DNA from: Mesostigma viride
Taxonomy: Eukaryota > Streptophyta > Mesostigmatophyceae > Mesostigmatales > Mesostigmataceae
Assembly: GCA_009746045.1 (NCBI GenBank)
Contig: RPFO01000102.1
Coordinates: 2,654,534-2,718,533, forward strand
Length of the DNA stretch: 64,000 bases
Direction of reading: 5' to 3'
Notes under the pieces: generated by a model
Databases searched by the model: none
What the model was told of the DNA's origin: nothing
What the model saw: the letters and a program-made list of their open reading frames with translations, nothing else
Translations under genes and position numbers: made by a program
In this document: positions 52,903-63,842 of the stretch, in pieces
How the letters are laid out: every line of letters starts with the position of its first letter
How positions within the stretch are numbered: the first letter of the stretch is position 1

Positions 52903-53218
52903 ATATATTCATTGAGAATGATAGATTACGGAGGTGAGATAGGCATGCAACATAAGGAAAAACCCGAGAACTGGGAGAATAACCCTGAAGAAATTAATAG
53001 TAATCTGACACAGACATCCAAGGATCACGCCAGCGGCACAAGGTACAACTAACTATACATCACAAAACTACACGCAGCAACAGCGCTGCCGGCCCACCAT
53101 GCAGGCCTGGAAGGAATCTAGACCGCATGGGTCGCGACAAAGTCGGCCCGGGTGCGGCGGAATAACACATCAGCCACGGTGCGAGTGAGGGCGAGTGACA
53201 GACGCTTTTTGATATATA
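52903..53218 (-). mobile_element. LINE 3' end, second minus strand copy
   Basis: It again starts with TTGATATATATTCATTGAGA, abutting the truncated 5' end of the neighbour, and extends to CGAGTGAGGGCGAGTGACAG, slightly longer than the first. Another TTGATATATATG lies at its right edge (53209-53220). It is closer to copy 3 than the first minus copy is. Confidence 0.75.
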
Positions 53219-53394
53219 TGACGAACACCCTGCCCCTCATGCAGATGCTCATGCACCCGCGTCCTACTCTTCCCGACCACGCCATGCGGTTGGCCACTCC
53301 CCCGGTTTGCATCAGGGGGTGCGTTGGCAAGCAGGTTCCGGTTTCAGACGTCAATTAGCAGGAGCGCGCCGTCAGTTTAATCGCCGGGGTAAGT

Positions 53395-53615
53395 AATTAA
53401 GTACTTGCGTGTCATGCGCAAAGGCATGCTACGGAGTACTACGCTAATCTCATTAGAAAAAAAATTACACAAAAGTTTAAACAAATATCGTCTGCATCAT
53501 TCCCCAACCCGGCAGCACTACTAGATGGGGATGTAATCCTCATCCGAGCTGTCCTCTACTGTAATGGCAGACGAGGCGGTAGTGTAGCGGCTATCCTCAT
53601 GGGGCCAATAACCTC
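53395..53615 (-). repeat. Reverse copy of the repeat at 8587-8800
   Basis: TAAGTACTTGCGTGTCATGC (tail side) to GATAGCCGCTACACTACCGC in reverse. Together with 8587-8800 and 10861-10917 it defines one dispersed family with an ACTT-type tail. Confidence 0.55.
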
Positions 53616-54051
53616 CACCTGCGGACTTCTACCCTGGCTGGCAACGGGCCGCGGGGCCCGTGGGGAGAAAACAGGAGCATACCCCTCAGGAAGGTGCTTA
53701 TCGCAGATGGCAGCCCATTTCTCCTTAATTAATTGTCAATCATGCGGGCGTGGAGTACGGATAGTCCCAGAAGCCCTGCATGACTTGAACAAGCAGTTGT
53801 GTCACATAGGTCCGGGTCGCGCCGCACCGGTGCCGGGCGCGCGCAAGTTTGCCATGCATGGTGGGTTGCGATGGGACAAAGGGACCCATAGGAGGACCTG
53901 TGTCTACCTGGTCGGCCCGTCTTAAGCCCCCCGGCATGGCCCACATACATATCGGTATTTGACCTAGCTGGTCTGTGCGGGCAAGATGGCTGGCCAAGAG
54001 GAGGCGGCGGTGTCGGATGGCCGTATGGGTGACAAGAGGGAGCTTGCCGGA
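53616..54051. other. No supported gene
   Basis: One open frame (53599-53925, plus) overlaps repeat sequence and has no family features. Nothing else is recognisable. Confidence 0.4.
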
Positions 54052-55727
54052 GCACCGAAGTGCTTTTATCCCTGTGTGTGCACAACAGGAAGAAAGGGCA
54101 GAGACCCCCTTTCTCCTTCATGCCTGAGGCATGCCACAGCTGCAATCGGACACGGTAGTAGACGATCCGGCAAGTTCTGTGGGTGCAATAAGACCCATGT
54201 GAGCATGTCATAACAAGGATCGAGCGTGGGCAAGTAATCTGAGCATAGCCAGCCAGGACGTATAGCATGGCTGTACAAAGGACTAAGCTAATTAAGGCTA
54301 TGGCTGGTTGTGTACTGTGTGTTATAGCGGTGCACGTGACTACTATAGATATGGTGGCACAGCTAGACAAATATTCTATAGGCATGCATGGCTGCCATGG
54401 CGGCAGTGACTACCATTGGATACAAGCTAGGCTATTTTATAGCCCGCAGGGGTCGTCCACATCTTGTGGTTGATCGTCAGGTCCCCGCCCCTCAAGTACA
54501 CCTTGGGCTTCTGGTGGGGGTCCTTGAGTGCTTGTGACGGAGGTATTCCAGCCACAGGTCGCGTCGCGCGCTGCTGCTGCTGAGCGGGCCGGGTCAGGTC
54601 GTCGTCCAGCGTCCAGGTGAGGTCGTGCAACCTCGTGCGACGAGAAAGGGACCGCTGCTTGTCTAGCTCACAGGAGGGGAAGGTGAGCAGGACTGACCAG
54701 CTAGTGGGGGAGCCGTCTTGTCCCGTGAGTGGGGAAGGCGGTGACACCCGTGACGCAGTTCTACCTCACCTACCAGGCCCATGAGGCCGGTAAGGAGCTG
54801 GTCCTTGAGCTCGTCGGCAAGGGTGGTTGACGTCTCGATCACCTGGCTTCTGGGGGAAGCGACGCAGCACCACCCGGCAGTCGCGGCGGGCGCGGTCGGT
54901 GGCCGGCCTCCCGTTGTCGTTACGTGCCTGGCGAAGGTCCTCAAGCTCCTGGAGCTAGTTTCACGAGTAGCGATGGCGAGTCAAGTGGTAGAGGCGGTCG
55001 ATCGCTGTCCGCAGCAGGTCCGCATATAGGAGAGCTAGGGGCCGGCGGGAGGTCGCCAGCATCCTGCCAGGGTGGCTGGATTATGCGATGGTGGCCGTCT
55101 GCTATGCTACATATCTTTGGGATCGACCTGTGAGGCCAGGGCCACGGTGATGGCTTCAAGCTGGAAGAAGCTGTACAGGATAGCGAGGCGGTGGTCTGGC
55201 CTGCAGCGATGAACGCCTCCACGTGGGCGGCGGGAATGGGCCCGTTGGGCCCCAAGAGCTTCAATGCGTTCCTGGTGTATAAGAACCTGAGGATTACGGC
55301 GCATTCTTCCTTCGGCATGCAGGGCCAGCCATTGAAAGAAAGAGAATGATGTGTCGCTTGGGAGGTAATGGCACCATTTTTGTTCGTGGCAGGGTTTCTT
55401 TGGCTCTGGTGAGGCGCTTGGCGATGGGTTTACTGGCAAGGGATTTGCGAGCCCAGGCGGCTGGGAAAGGACGATGGCGACTGGCGAGTGGGTTCGGCTG
55501 GGAGCCGAAAAGCTCCTTTTCCAAACCTCGTTTGGCTTTTGGAGTCGTCATAGCTGGCAGCTTGTCACGTGCGCAACTTTTTCGATACTGCGTGTCAGCC
55601 GTAACCGATTATACGAGCGAGTGCGTCTTAAAAAGGCGCATCGAATGCAAGTGGTCTGCATGACCGAATTTGGGGCTCCTGGACGCAAAAGATCTGAACT
55701 CCGCCGTCAGCCATACCGCCGTCAGCC
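54052..55727 (-). mobile_element. ORF1-only LINE-derived unit, copy D
   Basis: Minus strand: the 5' end at 55727 (ATGGCTGACGGCGGTATGGC) matches the 5' end of copy A at 8583. It is followed by an untranslated leader of about 175 bases, ORF1, and a 3' untranslated region shared with 6738-7010 and 10491-10850, ending at GCACTTCGGTGCTCCG. The unit is about 1.7 kb with no ORF2. Confidence 0.75.
54427..55551 (-). pseudogene. LINE ORF1 protein, decayed (copy D)
   Basis: It starts at the ATG at 55551 (MTTPKAKRGLEKELFGSQ). Several frameshifts split the rest: SPSASPEPKKPCHEQKWCHY, then STTLADELKDQLLTGLMGLV with CHRLPHSRDKT, then TLDDDLTRPAQQQQR and VYLRGGDLTINHKMW. Many short insertions, often near-duplications of neighbouring bases, separate it from copy A. 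Confidence 0.65.
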
Positions 55728-57628
55728 ATTTTCGTGTCCTGGAGAATGCTTCTCACGAATGGGGCCGAGAGCTAGCTTCTTATGTATGGGTCTTCCTTGA
55801 TGCATGAGGACTGTTGAAACTAGTTGACATGTGGTAGGCCGGCATGTGTCATGGATTAATTATAATTGTCGTGCCTGCAATGCATCTGGCATGGTGAGCA
55901 TGTTTATTCATCTGCTAATGGCATTAATCTTTTCATCCATCCAAGGCCGGCTTAAAATAATGCTCCATGGCTCCCCAACGGGGCCGCGTCTCAATCTATG
56001 AATTAACACCAAAGTTTCAATCAAGGCTGAATTGTCCTGGTGACAATAGACATGAGTCATGCATGGTTAATTATAATGCCGCGCCTGCTATGCAAAATAT
56101 GCATATTGATATCCATGTTGCATGTGCATATACACACTTGTAACTTGTAAGCATGTACACATGCACACGTGTGCACACACACGCATACTACGTATACAGA
56201 GCTGAAGAAGCCACTGAGGTGGATTGAGGACAAGGGTGTTCTCACCCTACTGTGCGAGGAGCATTTATGTAGCTGCCTTGCCAGTGAGCAAAATGGGTGC
56301 AGACCTGATGGTATGCATGAGTAGGAACGACACAGATAGCAAGGACAATGGAATTCCATACAAAACTAGACACAAATGGGCTCTTGTCCGTGTTTACCGT
56401 ATTTGCTGCGTATTTACTGCTTATAATTTACTGCCGACCCTCACCGTATCGTGTTTGACCGTACCCGTACCGGGATACACTGACCCGCTGCAGGCGCCAG
56501 GCGGGCAGCCGCCAGCGGGCCAAGCGGCGGAGCGGCGGGGCGGCGCCAAGCAGCCGGGAGTGGGAGGAACACCACCGGTCCAGCTGGCAGCTGCTGCGGT
56601 GAGCCAGAGAGCGTCCGGGGCGCCGGCTGGGCGCCACCGGCTGGCTGCTGGGCGTGGCGCAGGCGGATCCAGCTGCGTACTTGCCGTGCTGGTCCTCGAG
56701 GTGGGCGACGTATTCGCAGACATGGAGCTGGTCCTCCTGCTCCTTTGTCACCGGCGGATGGCTGCCATATCGAGTGGTATTCTTCCTTGAGGCGGGCGTA
56801 TACCGGCCGCGCGGGGTCGCGTCTGTCTCACAGGGCTTGCCGGGCCTGGATGATGGCGGGGAGCCGGTGCAGGCTGGTGAAGCGGGGCGGGCGGCGGGGG
56901 GGCAGCAGGGTCCCTGCCGCGGGCAGCTTGCCACCTAGCGAGGTGCCGAAGGGCGGATGTGGCGGGCCGGCAGCGGGTAGCCGGGCGTGGCTGGCTGGGA
57001 TGTCCAGCGCGTCGATGAACAGTGACTACGTACATGCACGCATGAATGCACTGACAAACCAATTGTATTGAGCAACGTACCACGTACGCGTGTGATGGAG
57101 AAGGCATTGCCCGCCTTACTTCGATCCAGGCAACGGGAGAAGCCTGGAAGGCAATGACTGAAGGCAGGCAGTGCGGTATGCATTTAGTCCTGCTGTGCAT
57201 TGATCAAATAAGGGATTCGTAAACTTATAATCAAAGCACCAGGCCGGCTGTGTCACGCAAGCGTGTAAATTTAACCGGTCCTCGAAGGAGTAAGTGGTGC
57301 ATGCAGGGTTGAACGGACGGGAATATCTACGCAGTCACGTGCTTATTTATGTAGCTTAAGTATTCCTAGCTGGAAAGAATGAATGGGTCCACCAGAGTAA
57401 CCTCTAATCGAGGAGCTTTGGAAAGACGGCGAAGCAGAGGCAACTAGCATGGCCTGGAGTGACCTAAAACACATGGCCTCCAAAAACTCGCCTTGATTAC
57501 ACATTCAGGTCACATTTAGACGCATACATATATCAGCCAAACTTGTGTCTGGCTATGGAGGTCAGAGATCACCAGGTCCACACATGCACATGCGCTGCAC
57601 GGACATGTCTTCCGCCGACCGGCGAGCC
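55728..57628. other. Intergenic region with one GC-rich block
   Basis: The left part is AT-rich with duplicated AATTATAAT...CGCGCCTGC words (55857 and 56070). A GC-rich block (56480-57030) holds overlapping frames; the minus frame 56934-56428 has TRYGSHPPVTKEQEDQLHVC and Pro/Arg-rich sequence. I do not recognise it. It may be a decayed mobile-element or gene fragment. Confidence 0.35.
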
Positions 57629-58693
57629 TTACATGTGGCAGCTGATGGCTGCCCTCCTCTGCAGCAGCTGCCTAACCACCCAACCGAGACGTCTACCAAT
57701 GCCCCCCGTAATCGTTGTCGTGCTCACTGGATGCTCCTCCTCTGTGCCCTGGCTATCTGGGATAACCTCACACCCAGGATCGGATGATGCAAAGCCCATG
57801 GCGCAGCTACCAAACTGTCTCGCCCTGTCACGATGATGCCCCGCACTCGCTCGGTCAAACACAAGCTCGAGCCTTTTACCGATGATCCCCTCTGTCTGCG
57901 CCTTGCAACTGCCAGATGGCGCTTCGGCGACTTCTGCAGCACGGCCTTTCGAGCCGCAAAATGCCTGTGGGAAACTGGGCATTGCTTGAGGGCCTACATC
58001 TCGGCTGTGACCGACGGGCACGTCCCTGTTGCCCAGGGCATCCTCCCACGCATCTGGCAGGGCCCTGGCAGGCTCCCTGGGCACATCATAATCCTGGACC
58101 TTGCGCAGTCTGTTGCACCGAATAAAACCATCCCCATCGCTCCAAGCAGAAGGCCGCGCCGAGCTGGGCCCTGCCTCATAATGCCCCTGACCAGAATGCG
58201 ACCGGTCAGACCCTGAAGCCATGGTTGCTGCCCTAGCTTCACACCCGCCCCGTGGCGCTCTTTCCTTCGCCGGGGGGCCTCTGGACATTGGGGCCCTGGA
58301 CAGCGGATGCTTGTTGACCGCAGCGTGGCCCGTGCCTGCCATGCAGACGCTAGCGCAGGCGCCATCGGGGGCATCGGGCCGTAAGAGGGACAAAGTCCTC
58401 TCAATCCCCTCTTGTCTCTCTACTCCCTCTGGTCCCTCTCGCCCCTCTCGTCTCCCTAATCCTCCTGATGCCTTAAGCCTATCTTGTCTCCCTAATCCCT
58501 CTGGTCCCTCAGGTCCCTCTGGTCCCTCACCCCCCTCTCTCGTCTCTAGTCCCTGCACCAGCCGGGGGATGAACTCGTCGCAGGTTGCGAGCACAGGCGT
58601 GACCGCCAGCTCATCAAAGTTTGCGATGGACGTGACCAGGTTGAACATCGTCTCATCTGACGGGTTCAAGATCAGCTGGGGCACTGCGCTGGC
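57629..58693 (-). CDS. Sirtuin last exon: end of Rossmann fold and tail
   Basis: After the acceptor (CCCACAG in minus sense) it reads ASAVPQLILNPSDETMFNLV, then FDELAVTPVLATCDEFIPRL, which fits the final strand and helix of Sir2. Repeats GPEGPEG and GRREGREGPEG and about 250 residues with no known domain follow, to a stop at 57629. The tail could include unrecognised intron sequence. Confidence 0.65.
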   Translation of the reverse strand, partial: ASAVPQLILNPSDETMFNLVTSIANFDELAVTPVLATCDEFIPRLVQGLETREGGEGPEGPEGPEGLGRQDRLKASGGLGRREGREGPEGVERQEGIERTLSLLRPDAPDGACASVCMAGTGHAAVNKHPLSRAPMSRGPPAKERAPRGGCEARAATMASGSDRSHSGQGHYEAGPSSARPSAWSDGDGFIRCNRLRKVQDYDVPREPARALPDAWEDALGNRDVPVGHSRDVGPQAMPSFPQAFCGSKGRAAEVAEAPSGSCKAQTEGIIGKRLELVFDRASAGHHRDRARQFGSCAMGFASSDPGCEVIPDSQGTEEEHPVSTTTITGGIGRRLGWVVRQLLQRRAAISCHM

Positions 58694-61600
58694 CTGTGGG
58701 GTGGCGGCATCAAGACATAATTATAGTCACAGGATCATGAGTAGGAACGACAGAAGATCCTTCTAACTAACGGGGTGGCTGATTGATAGGACTGGTGCGA
58801 ATGGACGTATCATTCCATTAACACAAGTCCTTCTTTCTTATCAGTGAGCCATCCTGCTCATTAACACGAGGGGAGTTGGCAGTCAGCTGGGGCCTGGTGT
58901 GTGCATCATCATCATAGCATCATAGTTAGCAATGCGTACGAACAAGGGGGCTTGATGATTAGCTGGTGGATGACACTGGTCTGGTTATAAAATGACGCTG
59001 GTCTGGTTATCGAGTGGCAGGCTATATTCCAATCACACAACAAGCAGGCGCTTGGCATCGCGAGGACTTGGATTGAATGCTAACTTGAATTCATTAGCGA
59101 TGAATTGCTAACGAATCTCGTTCATTAGCAACGAATAAAGACCAGGGTCACAGGGGAACAGGGCATCCTTGGGTTAACTGAAGGTAGCACGTCCGCCTAA
59201 ATAAGCAAAACCTGTACAGTATGGGTGGTATGAAATGCTGTTGGTACCCCAGCAATGAAGGTATGATGGTATGAAACGCTGGTCGCACTCCAGTAATGAA
59301 CAGTTTGTGCATTTGAGGTAACAAAAGCATCCCAAAACGCATCAAGTCAAGTATGCAATCGACTGGATTGTGGGGCCCCGTGCCCCAGTCAGCCATCAAC
59401 CTTTAAGCCCAAGATGCAAGTCAAGCCTGCTAGGGAACAGCGTGAATGAAAGCCTGGGAATATGGGACAAAAGCAAGGGTGATTGAGAACCAACCAAACT
59501 AGGTACAAAAGCAAGGGTGATTGGGAACCATCCAAACTAGGTACAAAAGCAAGGGATATTGAGAAACAAACCAAACCAGCTACAAAAGCAAGGGTGATTG
59601 AGAAACAACCAAAATAGAAGTAGCACGGACTGACTGGCATCCCTTGCGCGGGCAAACGTGGAGCGGGGGGAGACGGCCTTCATCTCGCCATGAACAGCTC
59701 GCTTTCCCTAACCAAGAACTAATCATCACTCCTAATCATAACTAACTGTTTAGGGTTAGTATAACGACACATGCCCGCTCGTCAGTGCGGATCACCCAAC
59801 AAAGTGCCTCACCCGCCCTTGCTCCTGCAGGATGCGTCGCACGCGCCGGAAATACTCGACCGATGCGCTCTGCTGGAAGGAAATGCCCGCCCAGATGATG
59901 ACGTCCGCCTGCAGCGGCCATAAAGCGTGCTGGCTATGTTCCATGTGAGAAAGCAAAATAGAGCTAAATAAAAACTATTTGTGATTGGAGGGGGAGGAAG
60001 AAGATGATGACCCACATGAGTGCAAGGATGCCAAAGGCAGGGGATATTACTACGATTCCAACAACTGACGGGCAGATAGGGGGGTTGATACAGCAAGGGT
60101 CTACACCATGAGGGCTATCATGGTAGTGTGCTTTTCAAAATTAATGTTTCTTTCCCCAAAATGATCAGTTTTACTTAGGCGGGCTCGAGGCCATCTGGGT
60201 CATCCGGCATCCTTGTCCGGTTCTCTCTTATCAGATATTTGTTCTCGTGGGACAAAAATGTCAAAACAGGTTCTGCAGCGTATTGTGTAGCCACAAATCC
60301 ATATATACGCATCCTGAAGCACATGTCCCCCTTCCATGTCCTCTACCATCAGAGACCCTTGCCCCGCATATCCTAAACCACGCGCAACCCCTTCCCTGTT
60401 CTCCATCATGTCTGGACATGCGACGGCACCCGCAGCCTTTCCACGTCCTCTACCAGCATGGGCCGCCGCCCTGAAGATATCCTAAACCTTAAACCCTTAT
60501 AACCGTCTCGAATACTTAACTCTTGTACTCAAATTATTGTATATTTTTGGATCCTAATGCACATGTACCGATTAGGTGTACCCCCCCCCCCAAGGCACGC
60601 ACAAACATACCGATTAGGTATGCGCACCACCATAGGCACACTTGCCACCTTAATGTCCTCCTCTAACATTAGTCTCCGCCCTGCAAACATCCTTAATCCA
60701 GATTGATTTTTAAACCGTAGGATGCTTAATCCTATCGCACACGTACCGCCTCAATGCCCTCCTCCATAGGATGTAAGATTTTTGCTGGGAAAAGGCATAC
60801 TATGGATGCCTCCTCCCAGCCAAGATCCTACATTACAGTAAAAATCTTAGGATTTTCGAAATAAGGCACACGTACCGCCTCAATGTCCTCCTCCAGCATC
60901 GACATGACCTCGGGGCCCACGATCGACGCCTCGTCCTTGTCATCGTAGAGCATGACGCGCGAACGAAGGGGGCCGCCAGCACACCCTGGCACCGTACACA
61001 CCGCCGGCCGCTGGGCCCCCGCCTTGCCCGCCTTCCGCTTGGGATTGCTGGGGACTTGTGCCGTTGCCACCACCGCAGGTTTGTGGGGGGCCGGGAATGA
61101 GGTCCCTACTGTTCCCCCATCATGCCCTCCGCTTGATTCGCCCCCCACTTGTTGTCTGGCTCTTTGTGCCCCCCCTTCTCGCTGTCCTGCTCCTGATGCC
61201 CCCCCCCCTTGCTGTCCGGCTCCTGATGCCCCCCCCCCTTGCTGTCCTGCTCCTGATGCCCCCCCCCCTTGCTGTCCTGCCCCTGATGCCCCCCCCCCTT
61301 GCTGTCCGGCTCTTGGGCATGTCCTAGCAATTGAGGGAGAGCTCGCCATGCGGGCCTCCTGTCTTGTCACTGATATGCCCGCGCCCCCGCCAGGTTTACA
61401 TGTCGGCACGAGCGCTGAGGCGCCAGTGACCATGCCGCTGGGCGTGGCGGGAGTGGCCGCGGGTGTCCCTGGCGGTTTGGGGGAGGGCGGCTGGCGCGCG
61501 TTGGCATCCTTCTTGACAAAGGAGAGGGGGCCAGTATAGATGGAGAACAGCGAGCCAGTGCTTGCCGGCGGGCGCGCCTCCTTTTCAACAGTTGCCAGGG

Positions 61601-63842
61601 AACCGCCAACGCGAGCGGTGGTCATGACGGTTTGCCTCGGCTGGCTTCCCTCACCGTGGTTCTCCCGAAAGCCCTTGGTAAAGTCCTCGGTCAGCTTCTC
61701 GGTCAAGCCCATGGCCGCGTCCTTGGTAAAGCCCTTGGTCAAGCCCTTGCTCGCATTCATGCTCGAAGCAGCAACGCGGACGTTACCGGATGGCTCGCCA
61801 CAGGCCTCCTCGATGGCCATGGCCTCGTTGCGGCAACGCTCCGGTCCGGTCAAGGCCTCCTTCCCGCCGGCCTTTCCTACACTCAGCGCCTCCCCAAGCC
61901 TGGCCTTATGGGCAGCCAGGGCCTCCACCCCGTGGACTTTTTGGATACGGACGGCCTCCTGATCGTGGGGGCTTTTTATAACCACGGCATCCCCAACGAG
62001 GGGCCTTTCACCATTCCTGGCCTCTTCACCGCGGGCCATCTTATTGCTCACGACCTGCCCAATGCTGGCCCTGTCCAAATCCATGCGGGCCTTGGCTATG
62101 CTTGCGGCCGGCTTAAGGCTGGCCTTTTTCATGGTCCTGGTCTCCTCAAGGTCGGCCTTTTTCCCATGCGTGGCTACAGGTTCGTGGGGCAACCCCCGGT
62201 TCCGTTTCGCCAGGGCCGGCTCCAGGCAGTTCCGTTTCCCGAGGGGCTCCAGGCTGGCGCGGTCGTAGCGCGTGCGGCAGCGCGTGCAGACCATCTCGCG
62301 CACGTTGCCGTGCATCTCGATTGTGGCGCCCTGGAGGCGCGCCCAACGGTCCCACAGGGAAGCCCCGGCGGCGGTCGCGAGCCCGTCGATGTTGAGCGTG
62401 TAGTGCCGGCGCAGGCGGCCGCATGCCTCGAGCGCGCGCAGGGCTGGGGGGGGCGGGGGGAAGGGAAGGGAGTAGGAGAGGGCGACAGTAAGGAGGAAGA
62501 AAGGGGGGAGGAAAGTGAGGGTACGAGGCGAGGGGTAAAGGAAGAAGGAAAAAGGGGGAGGGGAGAGAGGGGACGAGGCGAGGGATAAAGGAAGGAGGAA
62601 GAAAGGGGGGAGGGGAGAGAGGGGACGAGGCGAGGGATAAAGGAAGGAGGAAGAAAGGGGGAGGAAAGTGAGGGTACGAGGCGAGGGATAAAGGAAGGAG
62701 GAAGAAAGGGGGGAGGGGAGAGAGGGGACGAGGCGAGGGATAAAGGAAGGAGGAAGAAAGGGGGGAGGAAAGTGAGGGGACGAGGCGAGGGATAAAGGAA
62801 GAAGGAAAAAGGGGGGAGGAAAGTGAGGGTACGAGGCGAGGGATAAAGGAAGAAGGAAAAAGGGGGGAGGGGAGAGAGGGGACGAGGCGAGGGATAAAGG
62901 AAGGAGGAAGAAAGGGGGAGGGGAGAGAGGGGACGAGGCGAGGGATAAAGGAAGGAGGAAGAAAGGGGGGAGGGGAGGGAGAAAGAAAGAAGCAGGAAAG
63001 GGAGGAGGAGAGTGAAATAGACCGTGAGAAGGATATGAATAAAATATTACGTAAGACTATCGAATTGCTAAGATTACGATGACCGTGGGGTAAATGCTGG
63101 TACAAGTTTGCATTCTCCTTAGCTCATAGCAGTTGCCTCTTGGCACAAACGAAGGCAAGGCAAAGCTTGCCCTCATAATGGCCCTAGAACTCTCAGAGCT
63201 CACGTTTGCAAAGCAGTGGATCAATCAGAAGGGCGGGCATGTCATTGGTAATACCAACCAGTGTATTTATAGCCATCCTGAGCAAGTGTGTACATACTAC
63301 CAATTAGTATTGTCCAGAATCGCATTCCCATGTCCATGTAAAAACCGCCCGACACGCCATGGCGTCCATGTGCAAACATAGCAGATACAACGAATAATTC
63401 TCTAACATGGAATGGATTAATTTTAAAAGGATGGAATGAACGCACTCTGGCCATACAAACTAGAAGCTCAGATTTCACACCATCAGTTGCGATTGCGGAC
63501 CAAACAATGCAGAATCAAGTGCTGATCTCAGCCATATCTTGCTCGACGAGCCTTCCTCAAACTTGCCAAGTTGCCATCCATGCAAGGGTATTGCAGAACA
63601 AGTCTGTTTGAAATAATAGCGCAGATTATTGCCCTTGCAAAGTTTTTCAGATAAATGCCCTCGCAAAAGACGACAAGTCAACTCACCACGATGGGATGCT
63701 GTCGGCCTGGCCACGACTGCCTCGTCATATATCTCTCTCAAAAACCCCTCGGCAGCGTCGCGATTCTTCTGGTAGAAGCTGTGGTGGAAAAGGCGCATGC
63801 CATCCCCGACGCGGAAGCGCTTGCAGGCGCGCTCATAAAGGC
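57629..63842 (-). CDS. Sirtuin (Sir2 family NAD-dependent deacylase), 5' end outside window
   Basis: Exons on the minus strand: 63842-63687, 62443-60876, 59908-59813, 58693-57629, with consistent phases (1, 0, 0). Sir2 proteins remove acyl groups from lysine using NAD. Visible motifs in order: ARPTASHRALRALEACGRL (helix before the NAD loop), YTLNIDGL, the catalytic His in IEMHGNV, the first zinc pair CTRC, a second Cys pair in VCTVPGCAGG, LRSRVMLYDDKDEA (usually LRPxVVxFGE), ADVIIWAGISFQQSASVEYF (usually GTSLxVxP) and LILNPSDETMF (usually IN). The N-terminal GAGIS exon is not in the window. TLNIDG for TQNIDG, WAGIS for GTSL and DDKDEA for FGE suggest altered activity. About 430 disordered residues separate the two Cys pairs. 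The last exon adds a long charged tail. Confidence 0.8.
59464..59620. repeat. About 40 bp tandem repeat in sirtuin intron
   Basis: Four units with a GGTACAAAAGCAAGGGTGAT core lie between the last two sirtuin exons, C/T-rich with TTGTACC on the sense (minus) strand. Confidence 0.85.
59813..59908 (-). CDS. Sirtuin exon: NAD-binding GTSL-like segment
   Basis: The 96-base exon encodes ADVIIWAGISFQQSASVEYF and RRVRRILQEQGR. It aligns to the ADLLLVxGTSLxVxPA strand-turn-helix, with WAGIS in place of GTSL. Acceptor CTGCAG, donor CGG/gtgagg, phase 0 at both ends. Confidence 0.75.
60876..62443 (-). CDS. Sirtuin large exon: NID motif, catalytic His, zinc module with giant insertion
   Basis: The first 90 residues cover LRALEACGRL, YTLNIDGL, IEMHGNV and VCTRC. 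About 430 residues of low-complexity sequence follow (many Lys/Glu/Ala/Gly, pseudo-repeats such as GLTKGFTKD and GLTEKLTED, five copies of a ten-residue QQGGGASGAG unit). The second pair (CTVPGC), LRSRVMLYDDKDEA and a helix MLEEDIEA end the exon at GCG/gtacgt. The frame is open throughout, and the neighbouring exons join in phase, so the insertion is likely translated. Confidence 0.8.
61180..61325 (-). repeat. 30 bp coding minisatellite (QQGGGASGAG)
   Basis: About five units of 30 bp inside the large sirtuin exon preserve the frame. Each has a C9-C10 run on the plus strand (G-run in the sense strand). Confidence 0.9.
62444..63686. other. Sirtuin intron with 50-52 bp minisatellite (62460-62990)
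   Basis: About ten units of 50-52 bp (AGGAAGAAAGGGGGGAGG and GACGAGGCGAGGGATAAAGG cores) lie immediately before the acceptor in the sense orientation. In the sense (minus) strand the array is C/T-rich and doubles as a very long polypyrimidine tract. The rest of the intron has no gene features. Confidence 0.85.
63687..63842 (-). CDS. Sirtuin exon: helix preceding the NAD loop
   Basis: GLYERACKRFRVGDGMRLFH, HSFYQKNRDAAEGFLREIYD and EAVVARPTASHR. The final ARPTASH matches the Sir2 AxPTxxH segment that precedes the TQNIDGL loop. Acceptor GCACAG in the minus sense at 63843-63844, donor CGTG/gtgagt. Upstream exons with the GAGIS motif must lie beyond position 64000. Confidence 0.75.

Noticed and set aside
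61540-62588. Plus strand frames of 140-318 codons over the sirtuin exon
   Set aside because: Opposite to an open Sir2 exon with recognisable motifs and compatible splice sites; no domain in the plus frames.
62146-63105. 319-codon minus frame rich in Pro/Ser/Leu
   Set aside because: It is the sirtuin intron minisatellite read in the sense strand; only its first part overlaps the true exon, in another frame.
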